9,651 nt of DNA from CAYJFG01 sp051881695 (GTDB lineage: Bacteria > Bacillota > Clostridia > Oscillospirales > Acutalibacteraceae). Under the pieces are notes generated by a model that worked only from the letters and a program-made list of their open reading frames with translations, had not been told where the DNA came from and did no database searches. This document shows positions 1 through 6,282 of this stretch, one piece after another (within the stretch, counting starts at the first letter, position 1; every line of letters starts with the position of its first letter). The position numbers and the translations under genes were made by a program. The DNA is taken from positions 1 to 9,651 of the forward strand of contig JBJEQJ010000023.1 in assembly GCA_051881695.1 (NCBI GenBank), read 5' to 3'.

Positions 1-63
1 GTCCAACCTGACGAAAAATCTGACGGCGCAATATGCACAAACGATTTAATCAGTGGTTCCTTA
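1..63 (+). mobile_element. Right end of a MITE-like inverted-repeat element (copy 1, cut by window edge)
   Basis: Positions 1-61 align without gaps to 5824-5884 with 56 of 61 identical bases, including an unbroken 32-base match (11-42 with 5834-5865). The copy ends in ...GGTTCCT followed by TA at 62-63, the same terminus and TA flank as the complete copy downstream. Its terminal 18 bases (44-61), reverse-complemented, match the left terminus of the full copy at 16 of 18 positions. No transposase is encoded, so this is a non-autonomous repeat. The rest of the copy lies left of the window. It ends about 50 bp before the rluB-like gene, so it sits in that gene's upstream region. Confidence 0.8.
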
Positions 64-114
64 AAAATAATGCTTTACATATATTGGGAAAGATAAAAGA
101 AAAACGGTGAAAAT

Positions 115-867
115 ATGGGAAAAAAAGAATTGGTACGTTTACAGAAAATGCTTGCAGACTGCGGAGTTGCTTCAAGAAGGAAATCAGAGGAGCTAATAGC
201 GCAGGGCTGTGTAAAGGTAAACGGAAGAATAGCTCAGATAGGCGATAAGGTTGACCCTTATAACGATAAGGTTCTTGTCAAGGGTAAAAGAGTTACCGCA
301 AGGGCAAAATCGAAGTATTACTACATTATGCTTCACAAGCCGAGAGGCTATGTGTCTACAATGAGCGACGAGCTTGGGCGCAAGTGCGTTGCACAGCTTG
401 TTGAGGATATTCCCGCAAGAGTATACCCGGTGGGCAGACTTGACAGGGACAGCGAGGGATTGCTGCTTATGACAAACGACGGTGAATTTGCAAACAAGGT
501 TATGCACCCGGCAAAGCACGTTTACAAGGTGTACCGGGTTACTGTAAGACCGGGGATAACAGAGGAACAGATAACGCAGATGTGCGTAGGTATGGAAATA
601 GACGGTAGAAAAACCGCACCATGTGAGGTTCACGTTATTAAGCGTGAAGAGGGCAGATGCGTTTTAGAGATAATTTTGCGAGAGGGCAGAAACAGGCAGA
701 TAAGAAAAATGTGCGAACAGTTAGGGCTTGAAGTACCCAGGCTAAAGCGCACCGCAATAGGACAAGTTAAGCTTGGAATGTTAAAGCAGGGAATGTGGAG
801 AGAGCTTACCACCGAAGAGGTAAGAAAGCTTACGGCAAGACCAAACACAACGGTCAGCGATTTTTAA
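115..867 (+). CDS. rluB: RluB/RsuA-family rRNA pseudouridine synthase
   Basis: Converts a specific uridine of ribosomal RNA, most likely in the 23S peptidyl-transferase region, to pseudouridine; cytoplasmic. An S4 RNA-binding domain occupies about residues 7-54 (LQKMLADCGVASRRKSEELI). The catalytic domain follows from about residue 68 and carries the family signature GRLDRDSEGLLLMTNDG, with the catalytic aspartate at D110, then HPAKHVYKVYRV (131-142) and EGRNRQIRKM (190-199). The length of 250 aa is normal for the RsuA/RluB/RluE/RluF group. The ATG at 115 gives a complete S4 domain; the ribosome site is weak (GGTGA, 106-110). The next gene follows after 17 bp, so the two are probably co-transcribed. 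No convincing promoter is visible between the repeat end at 63 and the start. RluB is the usual Firmicutes assignment, but RsuA-like 16S specificity cannot be excluded from sequence alone. Confidence 0.9.
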   Translation: MGKKELVRLQKMLADCGVASRRKSEELIAQGCVKVNGRIAQIGDKVDPYNDKVLVKGKRVTARAKSKYYYIMLHKPRGYVSTMSDELGRKCVAQLVEDIPARVYPVGRLDRDSEGLLLMTNDGEFANKVMHPAKHVYKVYRVTVRPGITEEQITQMCVGMEIDGRKTAPCEVHVIKREEGRCVLEIILREGRNRQIRKMCEQLGLEVPRLKRTAIGQVKLGMLKQGMWRELTTEEVRKLTARPNTTVSDF

Positions 868-884
868 TAAAAGGGGTATTTGTT

Positions 885-1286
885 ATGCTTTGTGTAAAAC
901 CGGTTGATGAAAAACGCACAGTAAAAGATGCTTTTGAAAAATATAATATAAAATCACAAAATGCAAGGCTTCTGCTTGCGGAGGAAAACGGCAGGACGGT
1001 CGGACTTGAAGTGGTTGAAGTGCAAAATACAAGGCTCAATATACTTGCGTTTGATATAACGGACTGTGAGGATTATAATAATCCGACAAGAGATAACCTC
1101 GAAATAGCGGAATACCTGATAAGGGCGGCAGGCTCTTACGCACTTAACAGAATGCTTTTGGGGCTTGATTGTACTCTTTTTGAGCTTGAGGGATTGCTGA
1201 AAAGATTTAATTTCAAGCAAAATGAACATAAAATTTCTGTAGATTTAAAAGTATTGTTCAAAAAGTGCGAAAATTGTGGGGAATAA
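885..1286 (+). CDS. Small GNAT-like protein of unknown function
   Basis: 133 aa. I chose the ATG at 885 because AAGGGG (871-876) lies at good spacing before it; the frame stays open to 795, but that extension lies inside rluB and its residues look random. The protein is not confidently recognised. Its pattern suggests a GNAT acetyltransferase fold: a strand-turn-strand near residues 21-38 (LLLAEENGRTVGLEVVEV), a helix around 68-80 (LEIAEYLIRAAGS), and an ending LEGLLKRFNFK that resembles the LYEKLGF helix of GNAT proteins. The typical acetyl-CoA loop (Q/R-x-x-G-x-G/A) is not evident, so catalytic activity is doubtful. The C-terminus ends in CENCGE, a lone CxxC. It follows rluB by 17 bp and is probably in the same transcript. 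The fold assignment is inference; a hypothetical protein is the safe label. Confidence 0.7.
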   Translation: MLCVKPVDEKRTVKDAFEKYNIKSQNARLLLAEENGRTVGLEVVEVQNTRLNILAFDITDCEDYNNPTRDNLEIAEYLIRAAGSYALNRMLLGLDCTLFELEGLLKRFNFKQNEHKISVDLKVLFKKCENCGE

Positions 1287-1295
1287 TATTTTTAC

Positions 1296-1324
1296 TTGTA
1301 GTTTTCGGAAAATTTAACTATAAT
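1296..1324 (+). promoter_or_regulatory. Predicted sigma-70-type promoter of the carboxyltransferase operon
   Basis: A perfect -10 TATAAT lies at 1319-1324, 17 bp after a poor -35 TTGTAG (1296-1301). It sits in the 86-bp gap before the carboxyltransferase gene and leaves a leader of about 40 nt before a strong GGAGG (1361-1365). It would make the three biotin-enzyme genes a unit separate from rluB. Confidence 0.55.
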
Positions 1325-1372
1325 TAATGTGTATAAATTTTTATATTTGGCACAACGAACGGAGGAACACTA

Positions 1373-2695
1373 ATGAGTATTGTGGATAAACAGCAGCAGT
1401 TAAGCGAAGCAGCGGCTTTTATATCGGAAACCTCGGCTTACAAAAATCTGCAAATGTTTTTTGACGACGGCGCCTTTAACGAGATTGACGCTTTTGCAAA
1501 ATCAGGCGACAGCTATGCGGAGGTTGTAGCCGGTTACGGTACGGCAAACGGATACCCTGTATTTGCCTTTGCACAGAACAGTGATATTTTAGGCGGCGCT
1601 ATGAGCAAGGCGCAGGCTGCAAAGCTTAAAAAGCTTTATGATCTTGCCGTTAAAACAGGTACGCCTGTGGTAGGTTTTTACGATTCAAAGGGCGCAAGAC
1701 TTACACAGGGCGATGAGATGCTGGCAGCATACGGTGCTGTGCTTAACAGTGTTTCTAACCTTTCGGGTGTTGTTCCGCAGATTTCTGTAGTTTTGGGGAC
1801 ATGCCTCGGTGTTGGCGCATTAAACGCAGTCAGCGCAGATTTTGTTATTATGACAGAAAAAGCACAGCTTTCTCTTGAAACAAACGGAGAGGGCGGCACA
1901 GCAGAGCAGGCGTTAGAGGGCGGCTATGCAAATATAATAGCAAAGGACAGCACACAGGCTATAGAAAAGGCTAAGACTTTGCTTTCATACCTGCCGTCAA
2001 ACAATTTGAGTATGACTCCGTTTGCAGAAACTGCACAGGCAGCAGATATTACGTCAAGCGATGTTGTAAAGTCAGTATTTGACGAAGAAAGCTTTTTTGA
2101 AATATCCGGCTCGGACGCAGCTGTAACAGGCTTTGCAAGGCTTGACGGCGGTGTTGTCGGCACAGTAATTACTAAGGGAGAGAAAATTTCCTGCAAAGCT
2201 TCGGCGGAAATTGCAAAGCTTGTTCGCTTCTGTGACGCTTTTGCTGTTCCGGTAGTTACCTTTGCAGACTCCAAAGGCTTTGAGTGCATTTGCGGCGCAA
2301 AGAAAGTAACAAATGCATATGCAGAGGCAACAACCGTAAAGGCAACCGTAATTACGGGAGAGGCATATGGTGCGTTCTATGTTGCAGTAGCAGGAACAGG
2401 CGCAAATGCAGATATAACTATGGCATATGCAGACGCTTCAATTTCTCCGCTTGCACCTATTACCGGCGCAACAGTATTGTGGAGCGACAAAATGAATGTT
2501 CCGGTTGCAGACCAGCCGAAGGTTGTTGAAGAGTTTAAGGCAACACAGTGCAGTGCTTTTAATGCAGCGGCAAACGGCTATGTTGAGGATATAATTAATC
2601 CTGCCGACACAAGAGAAAAGCTTATAAGTGCTTTAGATATGCTTTCCGGCAAGAGAGTAACAAACCTGCCGAAAAAGCACAGCACAATTTATTAA
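1373..2695 (+). CDS. Biotin-dependent acyl-CoA carboxyltransferase subunit (MmdA/PccB/12S-like), shortened
   Basis: Expected to move a carboxyl group between biotin and an acyl-CoA such as malonyl- or methylmalonyl-CoA. It has the two-lobed crotonase-like carboxyltransferase layout. The first lobe has GFYDSKGARL (101-110, where the family usually reads DSGGAR) and a glycine-rich GTCLGVGAL (142-150). The second lobe has CGAKKVTNAYAEATTVKATV (308-327) and EAYGAFYVAVAG (330-341). The tail LPKKHSTIY (432-440) recalls the family's PPKKHGN ending. At 440 aa it is about 70 shorter than usual MmdA/PccB proteins. The second-lobe loop that normally reads PGF-x-PG before RHGAK is reduced to FADSKGFECICGAK, so it is a divergent branch. 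Start: GGAGG at 1361-1365 before the ATG. It heads a cluster with a biotin carrier and an OadA-like subunit. Substrate unknown; a decarboxylase role with a distant membrane subunit is possible. Confidence 0.85.
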   Translation: MSIVDKQQQLSEAAAFISETSAYKNLQMFFDDGAFNEIDAFAKSGDSYAEVVAGYGTANGYPVFAFAQNSDILGGAMSKAQAAKLKKLYDLAVKTGTPVVGFYDSKGARLTQGDEMLAAYGAVLNSVSNLSGVVPQISVVLGTCLGVGALNAVSADFVIMTEKAQLSLETNGEGGTAEQALEGGYANIIAKDSTQAIEKAKTLLSYLPSNNLSMTPFAETAQAADITSSDVVKSVFDEESFFEISGSDAAVTGFARLDGGVVGTVITKGEKISCKASAEIAKLVRFCDAFAVPVVTFADSKGFECICGAKKVTNAYAEATTVKATVITGEAYGAFYVAVAGTGANADITMAYADASISPLAPITGATVLWSDKMNVPVADQPKVVEEFKATQCSAFNAAANGYVEDIINPADTREKLISALDMLSGKRVTNLPKKHSTIY

Positions 2696-2767
2696 ACAAA
2701 ACAAACGTAACAGCGTTAAAATATTGCGTGACAATTTATTTACCTGTATTTGAAAGGATGTATAATT

Positions 2768-3133
2768 ATGAAAAATTTAAGAATTACTGTAAACGGCACT
2801 GCTTACGACGTTCAGGTTGAAGAGCTTGACGGTGCTTCCGCACCTGCTGCGCCTGCAGCAGCTCCTGCTCCGAAAGCACCTGCTGCTCCGGCGCCTAAGG
2901 CAGCTGCTCCGGCAGGCGACGGAGAGCCTGTAAAAAGCCCAATGCCGGGAACCATAGTATCCGTTAATGTATCTAACGGACAGAATGTAAACGAAGGCGA
3001 CATTTTGGTAGTGCTTGAGGCTATGAAGATGGAAAACGAAATCCTCGCCCCGAAATCAGGTGTTGTTTCAAGCGTTAACGTAAACAAGGGCGAGAGCGTT
3101 GATTCCGGTACATTACTTGTAACAATTAAATAA
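2768..3133 (+). CDS. Biotin carboxyl carrier protein (MmdC/1.3S-like)
   Basis: 121-aa biotinyl carrier that shuttles the carboxyl group between the two flanking carboxyltransferase subunits; cytoplasmic. Three parts are visible. A short N-terminal segment (1-22, LRITVNGTAYDVQVEELDG) is of the kind that docks to a partner. A flexible Ala/Pro linker (23-50) carries only two lysines. A biotinyl domain (53-121) has SPMPGTIVSV at 57-66 and the textbook EAMKMEN site, with K87 as the biotinylated lysine. The ATG at 2768 is favoured over an upstream TTG at 2750 because AAAGGATG (2753-2760) gives proper spacing and the TTG overlaps that site. It lies 72 bp after the carboxyltransferase gene and 48 bp before the OadA-like gene, all on one strand. 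The size and layout match decarboxylase/transcarboxylase carriers rather than the AccB of fatty-acid synthesis. Confidence 0.92.
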   Translation: MKNLRITVNGTAYDVQVEELDGASAPAAPAAAPAPKAPAAPAPKAAAPAGDGEPVKSPMPGTIVSVNVSNGQNVNEGDILVVLEAMKMENEILAPKSGVVSSVNVNKGESVDSGTLLVTIK

Positions 3134-3181
3134 TAAGGCTCTTTGAGGGCAAATATACCGGAAAGGAAAGGTAAACATATT

Positions 3182-4582
3182 ATGGCTAAAAAAATTCTGG
3201 TTACAGAAACTGTTCTGCGTGACGCACATCAGTCGCTTATAGCTACAAGAATGACTCTTGACGAAATGCTCCCGATTTTACCGAAGCTTGATAAGGTCGG
3301 CTTCCATTCGCTTGAGTGCTGGGGCGGCGCAACATACGACTCCTGTTTAAGATTTTTAAATGAAGACCCGTGGCACAGACTGCGTGTAATAAGAGATAAC
3401 TGCCCGAACACAAAGCTTCAGATGCTTTTTAGAGGACAGAATATGCTTGGCTACCGTCATTATGCTGACGATACAGTTGAATATCTTGTACAGCGCAGCG
3501 TGGCTAACGGTATTGATATTATCCGTATATTCGACGCACTCAACGATATCAAGAACTTAAAAACTGCCATTAAGGCGGCTAAAAGAGAGGGCGCACACGC
3601 ACAGGTTGCAATTTCTTACACAACAGGTCCTGTGTTCAATACACTTTACTATGTTGACTATGCAAAGAGAATTGCAGACGCAGGCGCAGACTCAATCTGC
3701 ATTAAGGATATGGCGGCATTGCTTACACCATATGAAACAAGAAAGCTTGTAGGAGCTATTAAAGCTCAGGTTGACCTGCCTATACAGCTTCACACACACT
3801 ACACATCGGGACTTGCTTCAATGTGTTTGTTAAAGGGTATAGAAGCCGGCGCAGACGTTATAGACACAGCAATGTCACCGTTGGCGCTTGGTACATCTCA
3901 CGCACCTACAGAGTCTATGGTTGCGGCTCTGGAGGGAACAGAATATGATACAGGTCTTGATTTGGTGCTTTTAAACGAAATAAGAGATTACTTTATGACT
4001 CTCCGCCAAAAATATATTGATAATGGCTTGCTTGACCCGAAGATGCTAGCAGTTGATGCAAACGCTCTTATTTATCAGGTACCGGGCGGTATGCTTTCTA
4101 ACCTTTTGTCACAGCTTAAGCAGGCAGGCAAGGAGGATAAGCTGACCGAGGTGCTTCAGGAGGTTCCGAGAGTAAGAGAAGACGCTGGCTATCCGCCGCT
4201 TGTAACTCCTACATCTCAAATTGTAGGCACACAGGCTGTGTTCAATGTTATAACAGGCGAACGCTACAAAATGTGCACAAACGAATTTAAGGATATGGTA
4301 GCAGGCAAGTACGGTTCAACTCCTATGCCGATAAGCCCTGAATTCAGAAAAAGGATTATCGGTGACGAAAAGCCTGTAACCTGCCGTCCGGCAGATTTGC
4401 TTGAGCCGGAGCTTGATAAGCTCAGAGCTGAAATTCCGCAGTATCTGGAGCAGGAGGAGGACGTTCTTTCCTACGCTCAGTTCCCAAAGGTTGCGCTTGA
4501 TTTCTTTGAAAAGCGCAAAAACAAAAAAGCCGGAGTAGACAGCGAGCACGTTGATATGGAAAACAAGGTGCATCCGGTATAA
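3182..4582 (+). CDS. oadA: OadA/PycB/transcarboxylase 5S-type carboxyltransferase subunit (no biotin domain)
   Basis: Transfers a carboxyl group between oxaloacetate/pyruvate and biotin; cytoplasmic. The TIM-barrel domain starts with TVLRDAHQSLIATRM (10-24) and continues with ECWGGATYD (45-53) and RGQNMLGYRHYADD (84-97). The metal site can be read directly: D14, the carbamylation lysine K175 (SICIKDMAALLTP), and H204 and H206 (LHTHYTSG). LVTPTSQIVGTQ of the conserved post-barrel carboxylase domain is present. At 466 aa it ends before any biotinyl domain, which is supplied by the separate gene upstream. The ATG at 3182 follows AAAGGAAAGG (3162-3171); an upstream TTG at 3143 has no such site. 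There is no ATP-grasp biotin carboxylase domain here or nearby. The gene closes the operon. It could work as an oxaloacetate decarboxylase alpha subunit, a 5S transcarboxylase subunit or, with a distant biotin carboxylase, pyruvate carboxylase B. Confidence 0.9.
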   Translation: MAKKILVTETVLRDAHQSLIATRMTLDEMLPILPKLDKVGFHSLECWGGATYDSCLRFLNEDPWHRLRVIRDNCPNTKLQMLFRGQNMLGYRHYADDTVEYLVQRSVANGIDIIRIFDALNDIKNLKTAIKAAKREGAHAQVAISYTTGPVFNTLYYVDYAKRIADAGADSICIKDMAALLTPYETRKLVGAIKAQVDLPIQLHTHYTSGLASMCLLKGIEAGADVIDTAMSPLALGTSHAPTESMVAALEGTEYDTGLDLVLLNEIRDYFMTLRQKYIDNGLLDPKMLAVDANALIYQVPGGMLSNLLSQLKQAGKEDKLTEVLQEVPRVREDAGYPPLVTPTSQIVGTQAVFNVITGERYKMCTNEFKDMVAGKYGSTPMPISPEFRKRIIGDEKPVTCRPADLLEPELDKLRAEIPQYLEQEEDVLSYAQFPKVALDFFEKRKNKKAGVDSEHVDMENKVHPV

Positions 4583-4609
4583 TTTTTCATAATTATTCTT
4601 TTAATAACA

Positions 4610-4645
4610 ATCCCCATTTGATTTTGTCGAATGGGGATATTTAAT
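4610..4645 (+). terminator. Hairpin terminator after the biotin-enzyme operon
   Basis: ATCCCCATTTG (4610-4620) pairs with CGAATGGGGAT (4628-4638) as an 11-bp stem with one G-T pair and a 7-nt loop. It lies 28 bp after the OadA-like stop. The plus-strand tail (ATTTAATA) is a weak U-tract, so termination may be partial, which would let transcription reach the apbE-like gene; no strong separate promoter for that gene is visible. Confidence 0.55.
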
Positions 4646-4682
4646 ATAACAGATTTGTAAACGGGGTAACGGTAATAATATA

Positions 4683-5711
4683 ATGAGAAAGAATATGTTT
4701 TTTTCAGCGCTTGCTTTGGTTTTAAGCTTAATATCGGTATGCATATTTTCATCCTGCAATATTGACAATAAAAAAACTGAAAGTCAGCTTTTTGCAATGG
4801 ATACGGTTATTGATTTGACAATATACGGTGACAATGCAGATAAGGCTGTGCAAAAATGCAATGAAGAGCTTGTTCGGCTTGAAAATTTATTTTCCGTCAC
4901 AAAAAAAGACAGCGGTGTTTCAAAGATAAATGCTTCTGACGGAACAAGGACAAAAGCCGACAGAGAGCTAGTAAGCGTTATTAATTCGTCTTTGGAAATA
5001 TCGAAAAAAACAGGCGGCTGTTTTGATATTTCCGTTTATCCGATTGTTAAGCTTTGGGGCTTTACAACAGACAGCTATAACGTACCAAGCAAACAAGAAA
5101 TAAATGATACTTTAAAATATGTAGATTATACAAAAATTATAATTTCCGGCGACCTTGTACAGCTTTCACCGGGTATGCAGATAGATTTGGGAGGAATTGC
5201 AAAGGGATATGCCGCACAGAAAATGAAAGAGGTATTAGCTGAAAGCGGAGCTTCAGGCGCAGTTGTAAGCCTTGGCGGCAATGTGCAGACAATAGGAGAA
5301 AAGCCCGGCGGCGGCAAATGGAGTGTGGGAATACAAAATCCTGACGGCGACGGAATAGCTGCTAAAATTAAAGTAAGCGAGGCGGCGGTAGTAACCTCCG
5401 GCGGTTATCAGCGTAATTTTACATCAGACGGTAAAACATATCACCACATTATAGACCCCAAAAGCGGCACTCCGGCTCAAAGCGGAATTATAAGCGCAAC
5501 GGTAATATGCGATGACCCTGTTCTGGCTGACGGAATGTCTACGGCATTATTTGTTATGGGCAAGGAAAAAGCCATAGAATATTACAACAAGTATAAAAAT
5601 ATAGATTTTATACTTATTGATAAAAACGGCGAATTTCTTGTAACTGACGGAATAGCAGACAGCTTTGAGCCTGACGGCAAATTTAAAGATAAAAAGGTAA
5701 CGTATATTTAA
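4683..5711 (+). CDS. apbE: FAD:protein FMN transferase, ApbE family lipoprotein
   Basis: ApbE enzymes attach FMN from FAD to a Thr/Ser of extracytoplasmic partners such as RnfG or NqrC. The 342-aa protein begins with a lipoprotein-type signal: RK at 2-3, a hydrophobic stretch at 5-22, and FSSC with Cys25 as the likely lipidated residue (the box is imperfect, Phe at -3). Family motifs appear in order: AMDTVIDLTIYG (38-49), IDLGGIAKGYAAQKM (167-181, flavin-binding segment), SLGGNV (196-201), WSVGIQNP (213-220), VVTSGGYQRNF (236-246), HHIIDPKSGTP (254-264) and LADGMSTALFVMG (281-293, Mg/catalytic region). The ribosome site is weak (GGGGT, 4663-4667). The TAA stop at 5709-5711 is shared with the left boundary of a MITE-like insertion. 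No flavinylated partner gene is in the window, so the target is unknown. Confidence 0.92.
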   Translation: MRKNMFFSALALVLSLISVCIFSSCNIDNKKTESQLFAMDTVIDLTIYGDNADKAVQKCNEELVRLENLFSVTKKDSGVSKINASDGTRTKADRELVSVINSSLEISKKTGGCFDISVYPIVKLWGFTTDSYNVPSKQEINDTLKYVDYTKIIISGDLVQLSPGMQIDLGGIAKGYAAQKMKEVLAESGASGAVVSLGGNVQTIGEKPGGGKWSVGIQNPDGDGIAAKIKVSEAAVVTSGGYQRNFTSDGKTYHHIIDPKSGTPAQSGIISATVICDDPVLADGMSTALFVMGKEKAIEYYNKYKNIDFILIDKNGEFLVTDGIADSFEPDGKFKDKKVTYI

Positions 5712-5886
5712 GGAACTACTGAATAAATCACGCCAAAAAGCTGTTTGCACATCTTGCTTGCATATTTTCCGCCGGCTTGCCCAAAAAATCCTCGTAATGC
5801 GTCAGCATTACTGCGGTTTGTTTGTACAATCTAACGAAAAATCTGACGGCGCAATATGCACAAACAATTTAATCAGTGTTTCCTTA
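5709..5886 (+). mobile_element. Complete MITE-like foldback element (copy 2) with TA flanks
   Basis: A 174-bp element (5711-5884) is flanked by TA at 5709-5710 and 5885-5886. Its ends are imperfect inverted repeats: 5711-5728 against 5867-5884 match at 15 of 18 positions. The interior is a looser palindrome with a central 7-bp hairpin, GTAATGC (5794-5800) and GCATTAC (5805-5811), around GTCA, so the whole element could fold back. There is no open frame for a transposase. TA target duplication plus short inverted ends fits IS630/Tc1-mariner-type MITEs; the family assignment is inference. Its right third is repeated at 1-61. Removing the element and one TA rejoins the apbE-like end as ATT TAA TAA TAA, so the insertion preserved the stop codon. 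Confidence 0.8.
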
Positions 5887-5920
5887 ATAATAAATTTTTG
5901 TTAAATACATAAGATGAAAC

Positions 5921-5955
5921 AAATCCGGGAAATTAAAACTTTTTCGGATTTTTTT
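5921..5955 (+). terminator. Rho-independent terminator, probably the original apbE terminator
   Basis: AAATCCGGGAAA (5921-5932) pairs with TTTTTCGGATTT (5940-5951) as a 12-bp stem with two G-T pairs and a 7-nt loop. Seven consecutive T residues run from 5949 to 5955. It lies 210 bp beyond the apbE-like stop; without the inserted element it would lie about 35 bp away. It also insulates the regulator promoter that starts just after it. Confidence 0.75.
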
Positions 5956-5965
5956 ATAAAAGTTG

Positions 5966-5993
5966 TTGACAAGGATAGTTGTCATATGATAAT
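5966..5993 (+). promoter_or_regulatory. Promoter of the XRE regulator operon
   Basis: A consensus -35 TTGACA (5966-5971) is followed after 16 bp by GATAAT (5988-5993). The -35 lies in the left arm of the first palindromic operator, the -10 lies between the first and second operators, and the second covers the expected start of transcription. TATAAT at 5993-5998 is an alternative -10, but it sits 21 bp from the -35. Confidence 0.6.
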
Positions 5994-6036
5994 ATAATGA
6001 CAAGGAAAATTGTCATAATGAAAGCTATAGTTGTCA
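5967..6036. promoter_or_regulatory. Operator array: two perfect TGACAA-N6-TTGTCA palindromes and a degenerate third
   Basis: Operator 1 is TGACAA GGATAG TTGTCA (5967-5984). Operator 2 is TGACAA GGAAAA TTGTCA (5998-6015). Both have perfect 6-bp arms and a 6-bp spacer. A third site, TGAAAG CTATAG TTGTCA (6019-6036), keeps the right arm and 4 of 6 bases on the left. Offsets between sites are 31 and 21 bp, close to three and two helical turns, so bound dimers would lie on one face of the DNA. The position over the promoter of a small XRE gene points to autorepression by that protein; the pairing of protein and site is inferred. Confidence 0.7.
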
Positions 6037-6074
6037 AATAATTTTCTTATTAATTGAATAAGGAGTGGTGTGTA

Positions 6075-6281
6075 ATGCCCCTTTATAACAGGCTCAGAGA
6101 GCACAGGGCAAAAATCGGCGTTAATCAGCAGGAGATGGGCAGATTGGTCGGAGTGTCTAGACAGACAATAAGCCAGATTGAACGTGGAGATTATTCGCCG
6201 AGCGTGACGCTTGCTATAAAAATTGCAAGGACATTCGGCGTAAGTGTTGAGGATATTTTTAATTATACGGAGGAAGAATAA
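6075..6281 (+). CDS. Small XRE-family transcriptional regulator
   Basis: A 68-aa DNA-binding protein that is almost entirely one Cro/C1-type helix-turn-helix: LREHRAKIGVNQQEMGRLVG, then the recognition helix SRQTISQIERG (28-38), then YSPSVTLAIKIARTFGVSVEDIF. This is the YozG-like small-regulator layout with no sensor domain. The ATG at 6075 follows AAGGAG (6060-6065); a TTG at 6054 would overlap that site. The stop lies 1 bp before the membrane-protein ATG, so the two genes are translationally close and surely co-transcribed. Three TTGTCA-type sites over and after the promoter suggest it represses itself and its partner. Such regulators commonly sit beside DUF3169 or other small membrane proteins; the inducing signal is not evident. 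Confidence 0.9.
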   Translation: MPLYNRLREHRAKIGVNQQEMGRLVGVSRQTISQIERGDYSPSVTLAIKIARTFGVSVEDIFNYTEEE

Positions 6282-6282
6282 A

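Noticed and set aside
193..633. Minus-strand open frame of 146 codons opposite the rluB-like gene
   Set aside because: A shadow of a well-supported gene on the other strand, with no ribosome site or recognisable motif.
5794..5811. Isolated hairpin GTAATGC-GTCA-GCATTAC as a terminator or regulatory RNA
   Set aside because: It is the centre of the foldback element, has no following U-tract, and is explained by the element's palindromic build.
6018..6041. Seven-codon leader ORF (MKAIVVK) before the XRE gene
   Set aside because: An AAGGAA lies upstream, but the frame sits wholly within operators 2 and 3, so its bases are explained by operator symmetry; no attenuator structure follows it.
6244..6282. 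Upstream in-frame start of the DUF3169-like gene
   Set aside because: It lies inside the XRE coding region without its own ribosome site; the ATG at 6283 has a strong GGAGGAAG at the right spacing.
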